IMG/VR virus record: IMGVR_UViG_3300031753_000026
Span: 1 to 33,761 of that record
Strand: one strand, 5' to 3'
From: a virus
Length of the DNA: 33,761 nt
Every line of letters starts with the position of its first letter. The stretch's first letter is position 1. A program made the position numbers and the translations under genes. This document shows positions 6,801-13,256 of the stretch, piece by piece. The notes beneath the pieces were generated by a model, which ran no database searches, was not told where the DNA came from, and saw only the letters and a program-made list of their open reading frames with translations.

Positions 6801-7094
6801 CTAGTGCAGGAAGGCTTTCACCAGGGCCACAAACGAACTGGCCGTGGCCGTGCCCAGGATCCAGGACAGCACCTTCCGGATGCCCCGCTCGCGGTCGAGC
6901 TGCTTCTTCAGCACGGCGATCTCGCGGTCTTTCTCGCGGCCGTCCTTCTCGGCCTTCTTGATCCGGTCCCAGGCCTCGTTGAGATCCTTGACGATCTCGG
7001 CGTGGGTCAGCTCGCGGTAGTTCCGCCAGCCGATCACGCGCTGCTTGGGCTCGCCCACGGGCGGCCCGTAGCGCACGATGTCATCCCCGAACAT
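6801..7094 (-). CDS. Coiled-coil protein with C-terminal membrane segment (97 aa)
   Basis: Residues about 30-72 (HAEIVKDLNEAWDRIKKAEK onward) form a charged heptad-like coiled coil. It is followed by a hydrophobic stretch, VLSWILGTATASSFVALVKAF, that could span a membrane once. The start is supported by GGAG 4 nt upstream. Function unknown; a holin- or spanin-like accessory is possible, but it is far from the glucosaminidase. Confidence 0.6.
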   Translation of the reverse strand: MFGDDIVRYGPPVGEPKQRVIGWRNYRELTHAEIVKDLNEAWDRIKKAEKDGREKDREIAVLKKQLDRERGIRKVLSWILGTATASSFVALVKAFLH

Positions 7095-7305
7095 GGGTCT
7101 CCATCGCCAGGAAGGCCAGGGCGAGCACGGTAAAGGGCGACAGCTGGCCGGCGCTCGAGGCCTCGATCTGTTTCACCCAGTCGGCCAGCAGCAGGTCGTC
7201 GACCATGCCGCTCATTCGTACCAGGAACGGGCCCGCGTCCAGGTGCTCACGCGCCACGCGCGCCGGCTTCTTCTGGAACCAGTTGGGCCAAGCCAGCGCC
7301 GCCAT
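7081..7305 (-). CDS. Hypothetical protein (74 aa)
   Basis: Begins MAALAWPNWFQKKPARVARE and ends with a hydrophobic LSPFTVLALAFLAMETHVRG. The start is coupled to the previous stop as TGATG at 7305, and its end overlaps the next gene by 14 bp. No family recognised. Confidence 0.5.
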   Translation of the reverse strand: MAALAWPNWFQKKPARVAREHLDAGPFLVRMSGMVDDLLLADWVKQIEASSAGQLSPFTVLALAFLAMETHVRG

Positions 7306-7652
7306 CAGGCCCAGGCCTCGGGCAAGTAGTTGGTCTTCTTACAGGAAAGCAGGCGCCGGCGGGCGCCACAGGCGGGGATGACGTAGTGCAGCCGCTCGGG
7401 CTGCATGAGCGGGTTCTGCACCTTGTAGAACGGCAGCAGGTTGCCCACGCCCATCGGGCCATCGCTGAAGCCGGGCGTCGTCGCCTGGATGGCAGCCGCG
7501 GAATTCAGGGCGACCAGCTGGATCAGAAAGCGGGAGATGCGGCGGGCGATCAGCCGGCGCACCCAGCGCTCGGCTTCGCGATGTTTCACGTGGAACGTGG
7601 GCTCGTCAGTCCGCGACTGGTCGGCCTGCAACACGCCTACTTTGCTTGCCAT
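7305..7652 (-). CDS. Hypothetical phage protein (115 aa)
   Basis: Starts MASKVGVLQADQSRTDEPTF, has a basic helical middle (REAERWVRRLIARRISRFLI) and ends with CGARRRLLSCKKTNYLPEAW. Function unknown. It is the first gene of the minus-strand run that ends in the PAPS-family gene. I found no convincing promoter in the 130 bp upstream. Confidence 0.55.
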   Translation of the reverse strand: MASKVGVLQADQSRTDEPTFHVKHREAERWVRRLIARRISRFLIQLVALNSAAAIQATTPGFSDGPMGVGNLLPFYKVQNPLMQPERLHYVIPACGARRRLLSCKKTNYLPEAWA

Positions 7653-7783
7653 GGTTTTGGAGACACGGGTGCAGCGAGATAGACCCCACTTTGGCGCGGG
7701 GGCGGCGGTTCGACGCGAACGAACTCAGGCGGGTCGTTGGATCAGATCAGGGCCAGGCAATCGGTCACACAGCGGGGAGAAAA

Positions 7784-7942
7784 ATGGTAAGTGGTGGGCT
7801 GGTTGATGAGCTCGCGCGAGCTGCCCTCAATCGCCTGTTGTGGCGGCATTATGACACGCTTCCGGGAAAGCAGCCCAAGTTACTAAAGGGCCCGCTCGAT
7901 CGAAACCAACCAATCTGGGCCGCCCACAGGCGCAGGCAGTGA
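7784..7942 (+). CDS. Possible small basic protein (52 aa)
   Basis: ATG at 7784 is preceded by GGGGAG with 5-nt spacing. The frame begins MVSGGLVDELARAALNRLLW and ends basic (WAAHRRRQ). It stands alone in the 500-bp gap between divergent gene sets and uses fewer GC-rich third positions than its neighbours. It may be real or a chance frame; only the ribosome site and isolation support it. Confidence 0.35.
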   Translation: MVSGGLVDELARAALNRLLWRHYDTLPGKQPKLLKGPLDRNQPIWAAHRRRQ

Positions 7943-8153
7943 GCGAACGAGCCCCTACTCGTGCGGTTCCCGCTGTCTGGGCAAGCATTGTGCCACAGTT
8001 CCGGAACGCCTCAGCAACGCCTGTTCTCAGGCGTTAACGGGGGGGTAGCTCGGGCAGGGCTGGCGGCTGGTGAGACAGGTCCTCGCCGTTCCCAGTTTCC
8101 GCAGGCTGGATGTCGCCAGCCCTGCGTACTCGGCACCTGCCCGAACGTCACGT
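7943..8153. other. Intergenic region with stem-loop
   Basis: No credible gene is seen in this stretch. It contains a perfect 8-bp stem with a 4-nt loop at 8016-8035 (AACGCCTG/CAGGCGTT). Neither strand has a following U-tract, so I do not call it a terminator. It lies at the 3' end of the minus operon that stops at 8154. Confidence 0.5.
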
Positions 8154-8369
8154 TCACGGCTTCGGCTTCTTCTGGCGCTCGATCAGCTCTTCGAGGTCGG
8201 CCATCCGGTTGACGGCCGTCACGATAGCCTTGGCGTCGGCCACGGTGTGGCACTGGCAGACCGGGCGCTCGCCTTCGTAGACGTTGAGCTGGATCAGCCG
8301 ACCCAGGCGCCACTTGCGGCGACCCACCGGCGGCTCGAACGGCTCACGATCGTAGTCGTTCTCCGGCAT
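8154..8369 (-). CDS. Hypothetical phage protein (71 aa)
   Basis: Begins MPENDYDREPFEPPVGRRKW and contains VCQCHTVADAKAIVTAVN, a pattern common in small phage hypotheticals (CxC followed by DAxxIVxxxN). Biochemical role unknown. The ATG at 8369 overlaps the previous stop as TGATG, which fixes the start. Confidence 0.6.
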   Translation of the reverse strand: MPENDYDREPFEPPVGRRKWRLGRLIQLNVYEGERPVCQCHTVADAKAIVTAVNRMADLEELIERQKKPKP

Positions 8370-8527
8370 CAGCCCTTCGCTGGCTTCTTCTTCTTGTCGC
8401 CCCAGCGCGCCTGGGCGGCCTTGCGGGCGATCGCGGCGCGCTCTTCTTTCGTGAGCTGGGCGGCGCGCGCCTTGCCGCCTTTGCGGGCGAACTGCGTGGC
8501 GTAACTCTCTTTCTCTTTTGCCATCAC
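8369..8527 (-). CDS. Small basic KGGKARAAxLTxEER-type protein
   Basis: ATG at 8524 gives MAKEKESYATQFARKGGKAR, followed by AAQLTKEERAAIARKAAQAR, a widespread short bacterial and phage motif of unknown function, then a Lys-rich tail. An immediately upstream GTG (8527) sits 7 nt after a CATGCT hexamer that lies 17 bp from TTGCAA (8563-8558). This mimics the layout of the plus promoters and would make this divergent gene leaderless too. I annotated the GTG; ATG is equally possible. Confidence 0.6.
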   Translation of the reverse strand: MMAKEKESYATQFARKGGKARAAQLTKEERAAIARKAAQARWGDKKKKPAKG

Positions 8528-8534
8528 GCTTCGA

Positions 8535-8563
8535 AGCATGCCACAAAATATTCTAGCTTGCAA
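8535..8563 (-). promoter_or_regulatory. Candidate divergent promoter for the 8527 gene
   Basis: Minus-strand TTGCAA (8563-8558), 17-bp spacer, CATGCT (8540-8535), start codon 7 nt later. TTGCAA lies in a perfect palindrome GCTTGCAAGC (8556-8565) that contains the GCTTGC operator core. The match to sigma70 consensus is only moderate. Confidence 0.4.
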
Positions 8564-8574
8564 GCATTATTTTA

Positions 8575-8610
8575 TTGACATGCTTGCTGGCATGCAGTAT
8601 GCTTGCTTGC
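8575..8610 (+). promoter_or_regulatory. Sigma70 promoter P3 with TGCTTGC operator repeats
   Basis: TTGACA (8575-8580), 17-bp spacer, TATGCT (8598-8603). TGCTTGC copies at 8581-8587 and 8600-8606 are 19 bp apart. ATG follows 7 nt after the -10, at 8611. It is nearly identical to P1 and P2. Confidence 0.85.
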
Positions 8611-8814
8611 ATGGAGAGAATAATCAACACGAAACCGGAAGCCAGGCAGGCCATCACGCTGGGCCGCTTTCTCGGGCTGGCGCAGATTGCCCGCGAACAG
8701 GCCGCCGGGAAGCCCGGTTGGCAAGGGCTAAAGCCGGAATGGCTGGTCGAGCTGTTCGTCGAAGTGGCCGACAAATACGCCGAGGCGGAAGCGGCCGACC
8801 GGGAGACACGATGA
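8611..8814 (+). CDS. Small hypothetical protein under P3 (67 aa)
   Basis: ATG at 8611 coincides with the expected transcription start of P3, so the mRNA should be leaderless; an upstream in-frame TTG lies inside the promoter. The product begins MERIINTKPEARQAITLGRF and ends acidic (DKYAEAEAADRETR). It is helical with no known domain. The stop overlaps the next start as ATGA. Confidence 0.65.
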   Translation: MERIINTKPEARQAITLGRFLGLAQIAREQAAGKPGWQGLKPEWLVELFVEVADKYAEAEAADRETR

Positions 8815-8972
8815 ACCCGGCCGAGCTGCTGCACTCGGTCTCGCAAGTCCTGGGCCTGGCCGAAGCGCTCGCCATCGTCGGCGGCGCGCTCGCCCTGGTC
8901 CTCGTCCCAATCCTGCTGCTCCTCCGGGAGTACGCGAGCTCGCGGCCTGGCGCCGCGGAAAGGAACCATTGA
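8811..8972 (+). CDS. Single-pass membrane mini-protein (53 aa)
   Basis: Starts MNPAELLHSVSQVLGLAEAL and has one strongly hydrophobic stretch, AIVGGALALVLVPILLLL (about residues 21-38), followed by a charged tail REYASSRPGAAERNH. It is probably an inner-membrane protein of unknown role. It is coupled at both ends: ATGA at 8811 and TGATG at 8970-8974. Confidence 0.62.
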   Translation: MNPAELLHSVSQVLGLAEALAIVGGALALVLVPILLLLREYASSRPGAAERNH

Positions 8973-9319
8973 TGCCCGACTACACCACGATTTCAAAGTA
9001 CGACCGCATCCGCGGCCAGATGCAGGATGTGGCGCTGTTCACCAAGCCGAGCACGATCCGCAACGTAGAGACCCTGACCGGCAAGGCTGAGACCTTCGTG
9101 GTCGAGACCTGTCGCCACGCCGAGCTGGGCGACTACATCTTCGTCGAGTGCGTGGACGAGAGCGGCGTCGTTCGCCTCTGCTGCCCGCCCAAAGTAGCGG
9201 ACGCGATCGCTGCCCATCGCGACAGCCTGACCGCGCGCCGGCGCCGTATCGCCGGCCGAGCCACGGCCCAGGCCCGCAAGGATCGCGGCGAAAAGCCGGC
9301 TTTTTTGAAGAAACACTAG
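8972..9319 (+). CDS. Hypothetical protein (115 aa)
   Basis: Begins MPDYTTISKYDRIRGQMQDV, has VETCRHAELGDYIFVECVDE in the middle and a very basic C-terminal third (RRRRIAGRATAQARKDRG) suited to nucleic-acid binding. No family recognised. It sits directly upstream of the ATPase gene, separated by repeated leader element A. Confidence 0.6.
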   Translation: MPDYTTISKYDRIRGQMQDVALFTKPSTIRNVETLTGKAETFVVETCRHAELGDYIFVECVDESGVVRLCCPPKVADAIAAHRDSLTARRRRIAGRATAQARKDRGEKPAFLKKH

Positions 9320-9374
9320 GTCGAAACCGGGACCCCCGCCCGGTCTGCGTGTTAGTCGCGCACTGAGGAGACCA
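9316..9374 (+). repeat. Duplicated intergenic leader, copy A
   Basis: A ~59-bp element spans from the upstream stop to the GAGGAG ribosome site of the ATPase gene. It contains the stem ACCGGG/CCCGGT (9326-9331/9339-9344). A second copy lies at 10660-10718, so the same stop-hairpin-RBS cassette precedes two consecutive genes. Confidence 0.8.
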
Positions 9375-9379
9375 CAACT

Positions 9380-10663
9380 ATGTCGATGTTTACCGTTGCG
9401 CAGAAGGAAGTGGGGTTTGTGAAGGCCTCACTCTACGGGCCGCCGGGCACGGGTAAGACCGTCCTCGAGGCCATGCTCTTGATCTACCTGTCGAAGACCT
9501 ACCACAATTCCGCGCCAGTCGCCTGGCTGTCGTCGGAGAAGGGAGTCGACTTCGTGATCGACTTCTTCAAAGCCGAGGGCGTGCCGCTGCTGGTCAGCCG
9601 CTCGCGTTCGTTCGTCGACCTGAAACGAGCCCACGGCGAGGCCATCAAGGAAGGCTGCTGCGGCCTCGGCATCGACTCGACCACGCACTTCTGGGCCGAG
9701 CTCTACACCAGCGGGATGAAGGGCCCCGGTCCACGCCTAAGCAAGATCGGACGGATCAAGGACGAGTGGGCGCCGTTCGCCGCGGAGTTCCAGGACGCGC
9801 CCATCCACTCCCTGGCCAGCGGCCGGCTGGGCTACAAGTGGGAAGACGTCGAGATCGAAAACACGGAAGGGGAGATCGAGAAAGAGGTCATCAAGGCCGG
9901 CAGCAAGATGAAGGCCGAGGGCGACTTCGGGCACGAGCCCGACCTGGAAATCGAGATGGCGCAGGTGGAGGATCCGGACTTCATCCGCTACGAGAAGGTC
10001 CGCGGCCGGTCTCGCCGCACCTTCAAAAGCCAGATGCTGCACATCGCGACCATCAAGAAGGCGCGGGTGTGGGCACTCAACGGCAAGGCCTTCAGCTGGA
10101 AGGATCAGCCCAGCTATAAGCCCGGCTACTACAAGGTAGTCGCGGAATGCTTCAAACCGCACTTCGACTCGATCGCGATCGGCGGGGTGCATAACGTGGG
10201 CGGCGACCCCACCCGGCCCGGCTCGGAAGGGCTGTTCCGCAGCGGGAGCGACCAGAGCTACCACGAGATGCAGCTACGCAAGCAGATCGCGCTCGAGAAG
10301 TGGGATGCGACCATGGCGCTGATCGCCGGCGGGCAGGTCAAGGCCGACATCCGCAAGCGCCAGCTGATCGGCGAAGGCATCACCTTCACCCGGTCGAAGA
10401 CGCAGTTCATGGCCTCGGCGCTGCCCGACCTCGAGCGGCACCTCGACATCTTGCTCGCACTCGAGCGCCGGCTCAAGATCGACAACCCGACGAAGGACGA
10501 GGATCTGGCCGAGTGCATCCGGCTGGCGCGTGAGGACGTCGACCATCCGGGCAAGAACCTGTCACTGCTCGAAGTGCGGCTCGCGCAGAGCGTGGCCGAG
10601 GTGGAGAAGCCGAACGGCGCCGCCGAGGCCCCGCTGACCCCGGCTTACCCCGAGGCCTTCTAG
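9380..10663 (+). CDS. Phage P-loop ATPase (RecA/AAA-like)
   Basis: 427 residues with Walker A GPPGTGKT (20-27) near the N-terminus, then WLSSEKGVDFVID, and GLGIDSTTHFW as the likely Walker B. The layout matches AAA_24/Sak4-like phage ATPases that act in recombination or replication, but the long charged middle (ENTEGEIEKEVIKAGSKMKA) means I cannot name a subfamily. The RBS is GAGGAG in the repeated leader. It is the largest gene of the P3 block, and a DnaJ-like zinc protein follows. Confidence 0.75.
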   Translation: MSMFTVAQKEVGFVKASLYGPPGTGKTVLEAMLLIYLSKTYHNSAPVAWLSSEKGVDFVIDFFKAEGVPLLVSRSRSFVDLKRAHGEAIKEGCCGLGIDSTTHFWAELYTSGMKGPGPRLSKIGRIKDEWAPFAAEFQDAPIHSLASGRLGYKWEDVEIENTEGEIEKEVIKAGSKMKAEGDFGHEPDLEIEMAQVEDPDFIRYEKVRGRSRRTFKSQMLHIATIKKARVWALNGKAFSWKDQPSYKPGYYKVVAECFKPHFDSIAIGGVHNVGGDPTRPGSEGLFRSGSDQSYHEMQLRKQIALEKWDATMALIAGGQVKADIRKRQLIGEGITFTRSKTQFMASALPDLERHLDILLALERRLKIDNPTKDEDLAECIRLAREDVDHPGKNLSLLEVRLAQSVAEVEKPNGAAEAPLTPAYPEAF

Positions 10664-10718
10664 GTCGAAACCGGGCGCCCCAACCCGGTCTGCGCGTTCG
10701 GCGCGCACTGAGGAGACC
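10660..10718 (+). repeat. Duplicated intergenic leader, copy B
   Basis: Second copy of the 9316 element, from the ATPase stop to the next GAGGAG. It has the stem ACCGGG/CCCGGT (10670-10675/10684-10689) and an additional GCGCG/CGCGC hairpin (10692-10706) with a TTCGG loop. Confidence 0.8.
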
Positions 10719-10721
10719 ATC

Positions 10722-11413
10722 ATGGCAGTCGAAGCAAAACGCGGATGCGGTTATCGGAAGAAGGGCTGTACTTGGTGAGCGAGCCGGGCGGGATGCCCTG
10801 CGATCGCTTGCCGATCGCGCTCACGGTGTGCCCGGTCTGTTCGCACGGCTTCAAGCAGGCGCGCGGCTTTACCTGGGTGGACGTCGAAGGCCTGGTCGGC
10901 GGGGTGCATCGCGACTGCCAGGATTCCTGGCCGTGCCCGCTGTGCATGGCAACCGGCGGGATGGGCAAGGCCGGGCTGCTGTGGATTGGCGAGCGCTTCT
11001 ACAAGACGCCGGCGGCGTTCGAGCGGGAAGCGGGCGAGCTCGGGATCAGCCGGCGGATCACCGCGCTGCCCCGCGGCTTCAAGGTGGGCGAGACCTGGAT
11101 CCTGCTCGCGCACCCGAAGGCGATGCCGGGCCAACCGTGCGGCGCCTGTGAGGGCCTGGGCTTCCTGGGCAACGTCGGCGCGCTCGAGCCTTGCGACGGG
11201 TGCGACGGCAAAGGCAAGAAGGACGTGGCCGCGATCTTCAAGGTGTGGCGGCCGGCGCGGCTGGAAAAGATCCTCGGCGAATCGCAGCGCGACTCCGACG
11301 AGGTGCGCGAGCTGATCGAGAAAGGTATCACGCCGGTGTTCGTGCCCGACAACGACCCGGACCACCAAGGCACGGTGTACGACAAGGAAGAAGACGACGC
11401 CGAGGCCGCCTAG
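10722..11413 (+). pseudogene. DnaJ-like zinc-finger protein with N-terminal frameshift
   Basis: ATG at 10722 has a strong RBS from leader copy B and encodes MAVEAKRGCGYRKKGCTW before TGA. The frame shifted by -1 (open from 10745) continues as EEGLYLVSEPGGMPCDRLPI and runs 222 residues to 11413. Together they read as one protein broken around 10757-10768 (GGAAGAAGGGC). The main part has CPVC and CPLC pairs and a DnaJ-type CGACEGLGF...CDGCDGKGK zinc finger (about 136-162). Role unknown. Causes could be an indel, a sequencing error or recoding. The alternative start ATG 10745 has no ribosome site. Confidence 0.65.
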
Positions 11414-11484
11414 CCGTAGCGGATGATGACGTAAACGTAGAGGGCCGCGAAGATGCAAACGACTGTGACGATCGCGCAGGTCAC
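11410..11484 (-). CDS. 24-residue membrane micropeptide
   Basis: GTG at 11484 overlaps the previous stop as GTGA. The frame encodes VTCAIVTVVCIFAALYVYVI and ends IRYG, essentially one hydrophobic helix with a positive end. Its stop overlaps the stop of the convergent plus gene (11410-11413). Such short coupled membrane peptides at operon ends are often missed; function unknown. Confidence 0.45.
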   Translation of the reverse strand: MTCAIVTVVCIFAALYVYVIIRYG

Positions 11485-11678
11485 GGGAATTGGTAGTTGG
11501 GCCGCGTTTTCTCGGCTGCGGCCAGGGCCTCGGCCGCGCTATCATCGTGCCGGTAGACGGTAGGGTCGACGCCTTCCTCATGCAGCAGCGGTGCGACTAG
11601 GCGCAGGCATTCCAGCTCGCAGCGCACCCGGATCATTTCCGCTTCTTTCAGCTTCAACACTTCCTGGACGTCTTTCAC
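11481..11678 (-). CDS. Hypothetical protein (65 aa)
   Basis: Begins MKDVQEVLKLKEAEMIRVRC. The first half is a helix of heptad character and the tail is polar (AAAEKTRPNYQFP). No family recognised. The start overlaps the upstream stop as ATGA. It is the penultimate gene of the early operon. Confidence 0.6.
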   Translation of the reverse strand: MKDVQEVLKLKEAEMIRVRCELECLRLVAPLLHEEGVDPTVYRHDDSAAEALAAAEKTRPNYQFP

Positions 11679-11896
11679 TTCAACTCCTCGGCGCGCGCCT
11701 GCAGGGTGTAGAGCGCGATCGCTTCAATGAGGCGGTCGTACTCGTAGCTGGTGGCGTTGGCCGGATTCTGACGCAGGATCTTGACGATCTGCTCGGCCAG
11801 CTCGCGCTGCCGCTCGCGCTGCGACATTTCCTGCGGCTTCGGCATAGGAAAAAGCAGGGCCGGGCTCGCCAGCGCCCAGCCCATCAAGTCGACCAC
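11675..11896 (-). CDS. Hypothetical protein (up to 73 aa)
   Basis: The frame opens with GTG at 11896 (VDLMGWALASPALLFP). In-frame ATGs give MPKPQEMSQRERQREL and MSQRERQRELAEQI, and the latter is preceded by GCAGGAA. The conserved-looking part is the helical RELAEQIVKILRQNPANATS. Start uncertain; function unknown. The stop overlaps the next start as ATGA. Confidence 0.55.
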   Translation of the reverse strand: MVDLMGWALASPALLFPMPKPQEMSQRERQRELAEQIVKILRQNPANATSYEYDRLIEAIALYTLQARAEELK

Positions 11897-11902
11897 CCGA
11901 AG

Positions 11903-12448
11903 TTAGGCCGCGATCGCCTTGACCCGCGTGGCAAAGTTTTTGGTAATCACCCCGAGCACGTTCTCGGGCGCCGGCAGGGTCGGGTTGTTCTCGAGCATGC
12001 GGGCGCAGGTCGTGAAGCCGGCATACCAGAGGGTGACGTCGCGCTCGATTTCCTCGCCGGTAGCAGTCACCTCGTTGGCGATGTGCAGCCGCCGGTTGTC
12101 CTTCAGGGACCCGAAGTACGCCTCCGTGATCGTGGTCACGTTAAGTGGTTGCATTGGAACTATTCCCCCTTTACTCGTTGAGATGGCCGGCTCGACGGGC
12201 CCGGCTTTGCCAGCCATCTTACCCTGCTCGGCAACCTCCACGGCCGTTTCCAGCAGGGGCACGGGATCCGGCGCGCGCCAGCAGTCGCATTCCCGATACT
12301 CGCCGCGGGCCATCAGCAGGGAGAGAAAGGCGCGCGTGCCGTAGAAGATCACGGCGGGCGGAACGTGGAACGCCGCCGGCAGATCGAGCTCGCCCACGAA
12401 TTTGCCGTCAGCGGCGTAGAGCTTCACGGTCTTCGGGATTGGTGCCAT
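11903..12448 (-). CDS. Hypothetical early protein (181 aa)
   Basis: Begins MAPIPKTVKLYAADGKFVGE, with a YEECD-like segment GEYRECDCWRAPDPVP and a C-terminal half NVTTITEAYFGSLKDNRRLH onward. I see no known motif. The ATG directly follows the upstream TGA. Codon usage matches the operon. Confidence 0.6.
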   Translation of the reverse strand: MAPIPKTVKLYAADGKFVGELDLPAAFHVPPAVIFYGTRAFLSLLMARGEYRECDCWRAPDPVPLLETAVEVAEQGKMAGKAGPVEPAISTSKGGIVPMQPLNVTTITEAYFGSLKDNRRLHIANEVTATGEEIERDVTLWYAGFTTCARMLENNPTLPAPENVLGVITKNFATRVKAIAA

Positions 12449-12775
12449 TCACGCCTTCCTTTCAATTTTGTGCATCAAGACCCACTCGAGGGCAGCGCTC
12501 AACTCCTTCTGCGTCGCCGGATCTTTCGCGTCGCCGCGCACGATGCAGGCCGCCGCGCGTTCGAGCGCCCATGGCACTCCTTGCTCGAGCGGGACCAGCA
12601 GCACGATCGGCTTGTTGAGGAGAATCGCGGCGCCGACCTCGAGGCAGAGCTTCGGGTCGACCTTCCCGCTGTAGATGGAGATAGCGCACGCCGAGCTTTC
12701 CATCTTGGGCAGCATGTCGCGGCTCGCGTTCTCGAGCCAGGCCTTGATGGCGGAATCGTCCCAGGGGATGGTCAT
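12449..12775 (-). CDS. Nucleoside 2-deoxyribosyltransferase-like small protein
   Basis: 108 residues: MTIPWDDSAIKAWLENASRD, then ISIYSGKVDPKLCLEVGAAI and LLNKPIVLLVPLEQGVP. The arrangement D-x-x-x-x-LEVGxAxxLxKPI resembles phage proteins annotated as nucleoside deoxyribosyltransferase or TIR-like folds (a Rossmann-like fold with a glycosyl-transfer or NAD-related site). The assignment is tentative. If right, it could act on nucleotides or NAD metabolites during early infection. The start is fixed by ATGA overlap with the upstream gene. Confidence 0.5.
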   Translation of the reverse strand: MTIPWDDSAIKAWLENASRDMLPKMESSACAISIYSGKVDPKLCLEVGAAILLNKPIVLLVPLEQGVPWALERAAACIVRGDAKDPATQKELSAALEWVLMHKIERKA

Positions 12776-13056
12776 GCGGTCTCCTCCAAAGTGCTGGGGA
12801 TGGCTTCCACTTTGCGCGCGATTATCATGCAGAAGTTCGCCAGGTGCACCGCGGTTTTGCGCACGCGCTCGTAATCCTCCGGCCGATTCGTGGCGTAGAC
12901 CAGCTGCTCGGTCTTGTCCTGTAGGCATGCCAGCGCATCCGAAAGCGGATACTCCTTCGCCATGTAGTGCGGCTGGTCGCGCGACTCGCGCTCGATGTGT
13001 TTCGAGTCCATGGCTTCGGCCATCCAGTGGGCGAAGCGGTCAACATCAGCTCTCAT
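12772..13056 (-). CDS. Hypothetical protein (94 aa)
   Basis: Starts MRADVDRFAHWMAEAMDSKH and ends NFCMIIARKVEAIPSTLEET. Contains LACLQDKTEQLVYATNRPED and looks helical. The YATNRPEDYERVRKTAVHLA region resembles short phage hypotheticals that carry a helical HLANFCMM motif. Function unknown. Coupled at both ends by ATGA. Confidence 0.6.
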   Translation of the reverse strand: MRADVDRFAHWMAEAMDSKHIERESRDQPHYMAKEYPLSDALACLQDKTEQLVYATNRPEDYERVRKTAVHLANFCMIIARKVEAIPSTLEETA

Positions 13057-13256
13057 GCGGTCCTCCGTTCGAGCAGCGTGCCCAGCTTATACTTCGCGAT
13101 CAGGATCAGCGAGGCCGGGCGCAGGATGTAGAAGTCCAGGCGCGAGGCCACACCGATCGCGCGCGCGTAGTAGTACAGGCTGTTGGCGGGCTCACCATTC
13201 TGGCGCCGAACGTACTCGCGGAAGATCTCTTGGATCTCGGAATCGGTGAATGTCAT
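13053..13256 (-). CDS. Hypothetical protein (67 aa)
   Basis: Begins MTFTDSEIQEIFREYVRRQN, followed by SLYYYARAIGVASRLDFYIL. No domain recognised. ATGA overlaps at both ends tie it to the early operon. Confidence 0.6.
   Translation of the reverse strand: MTFTDSEIQEIFREYVRRQNGEPANSLYYYARAIGVASRLDFYILRPASLILIAKYKLGTLLERRTA

Noticed and set aside
8016-8035. Rho-independent terminator
   Set aside because: The 8-bp stem is good but neither strand has a U-tract after it.
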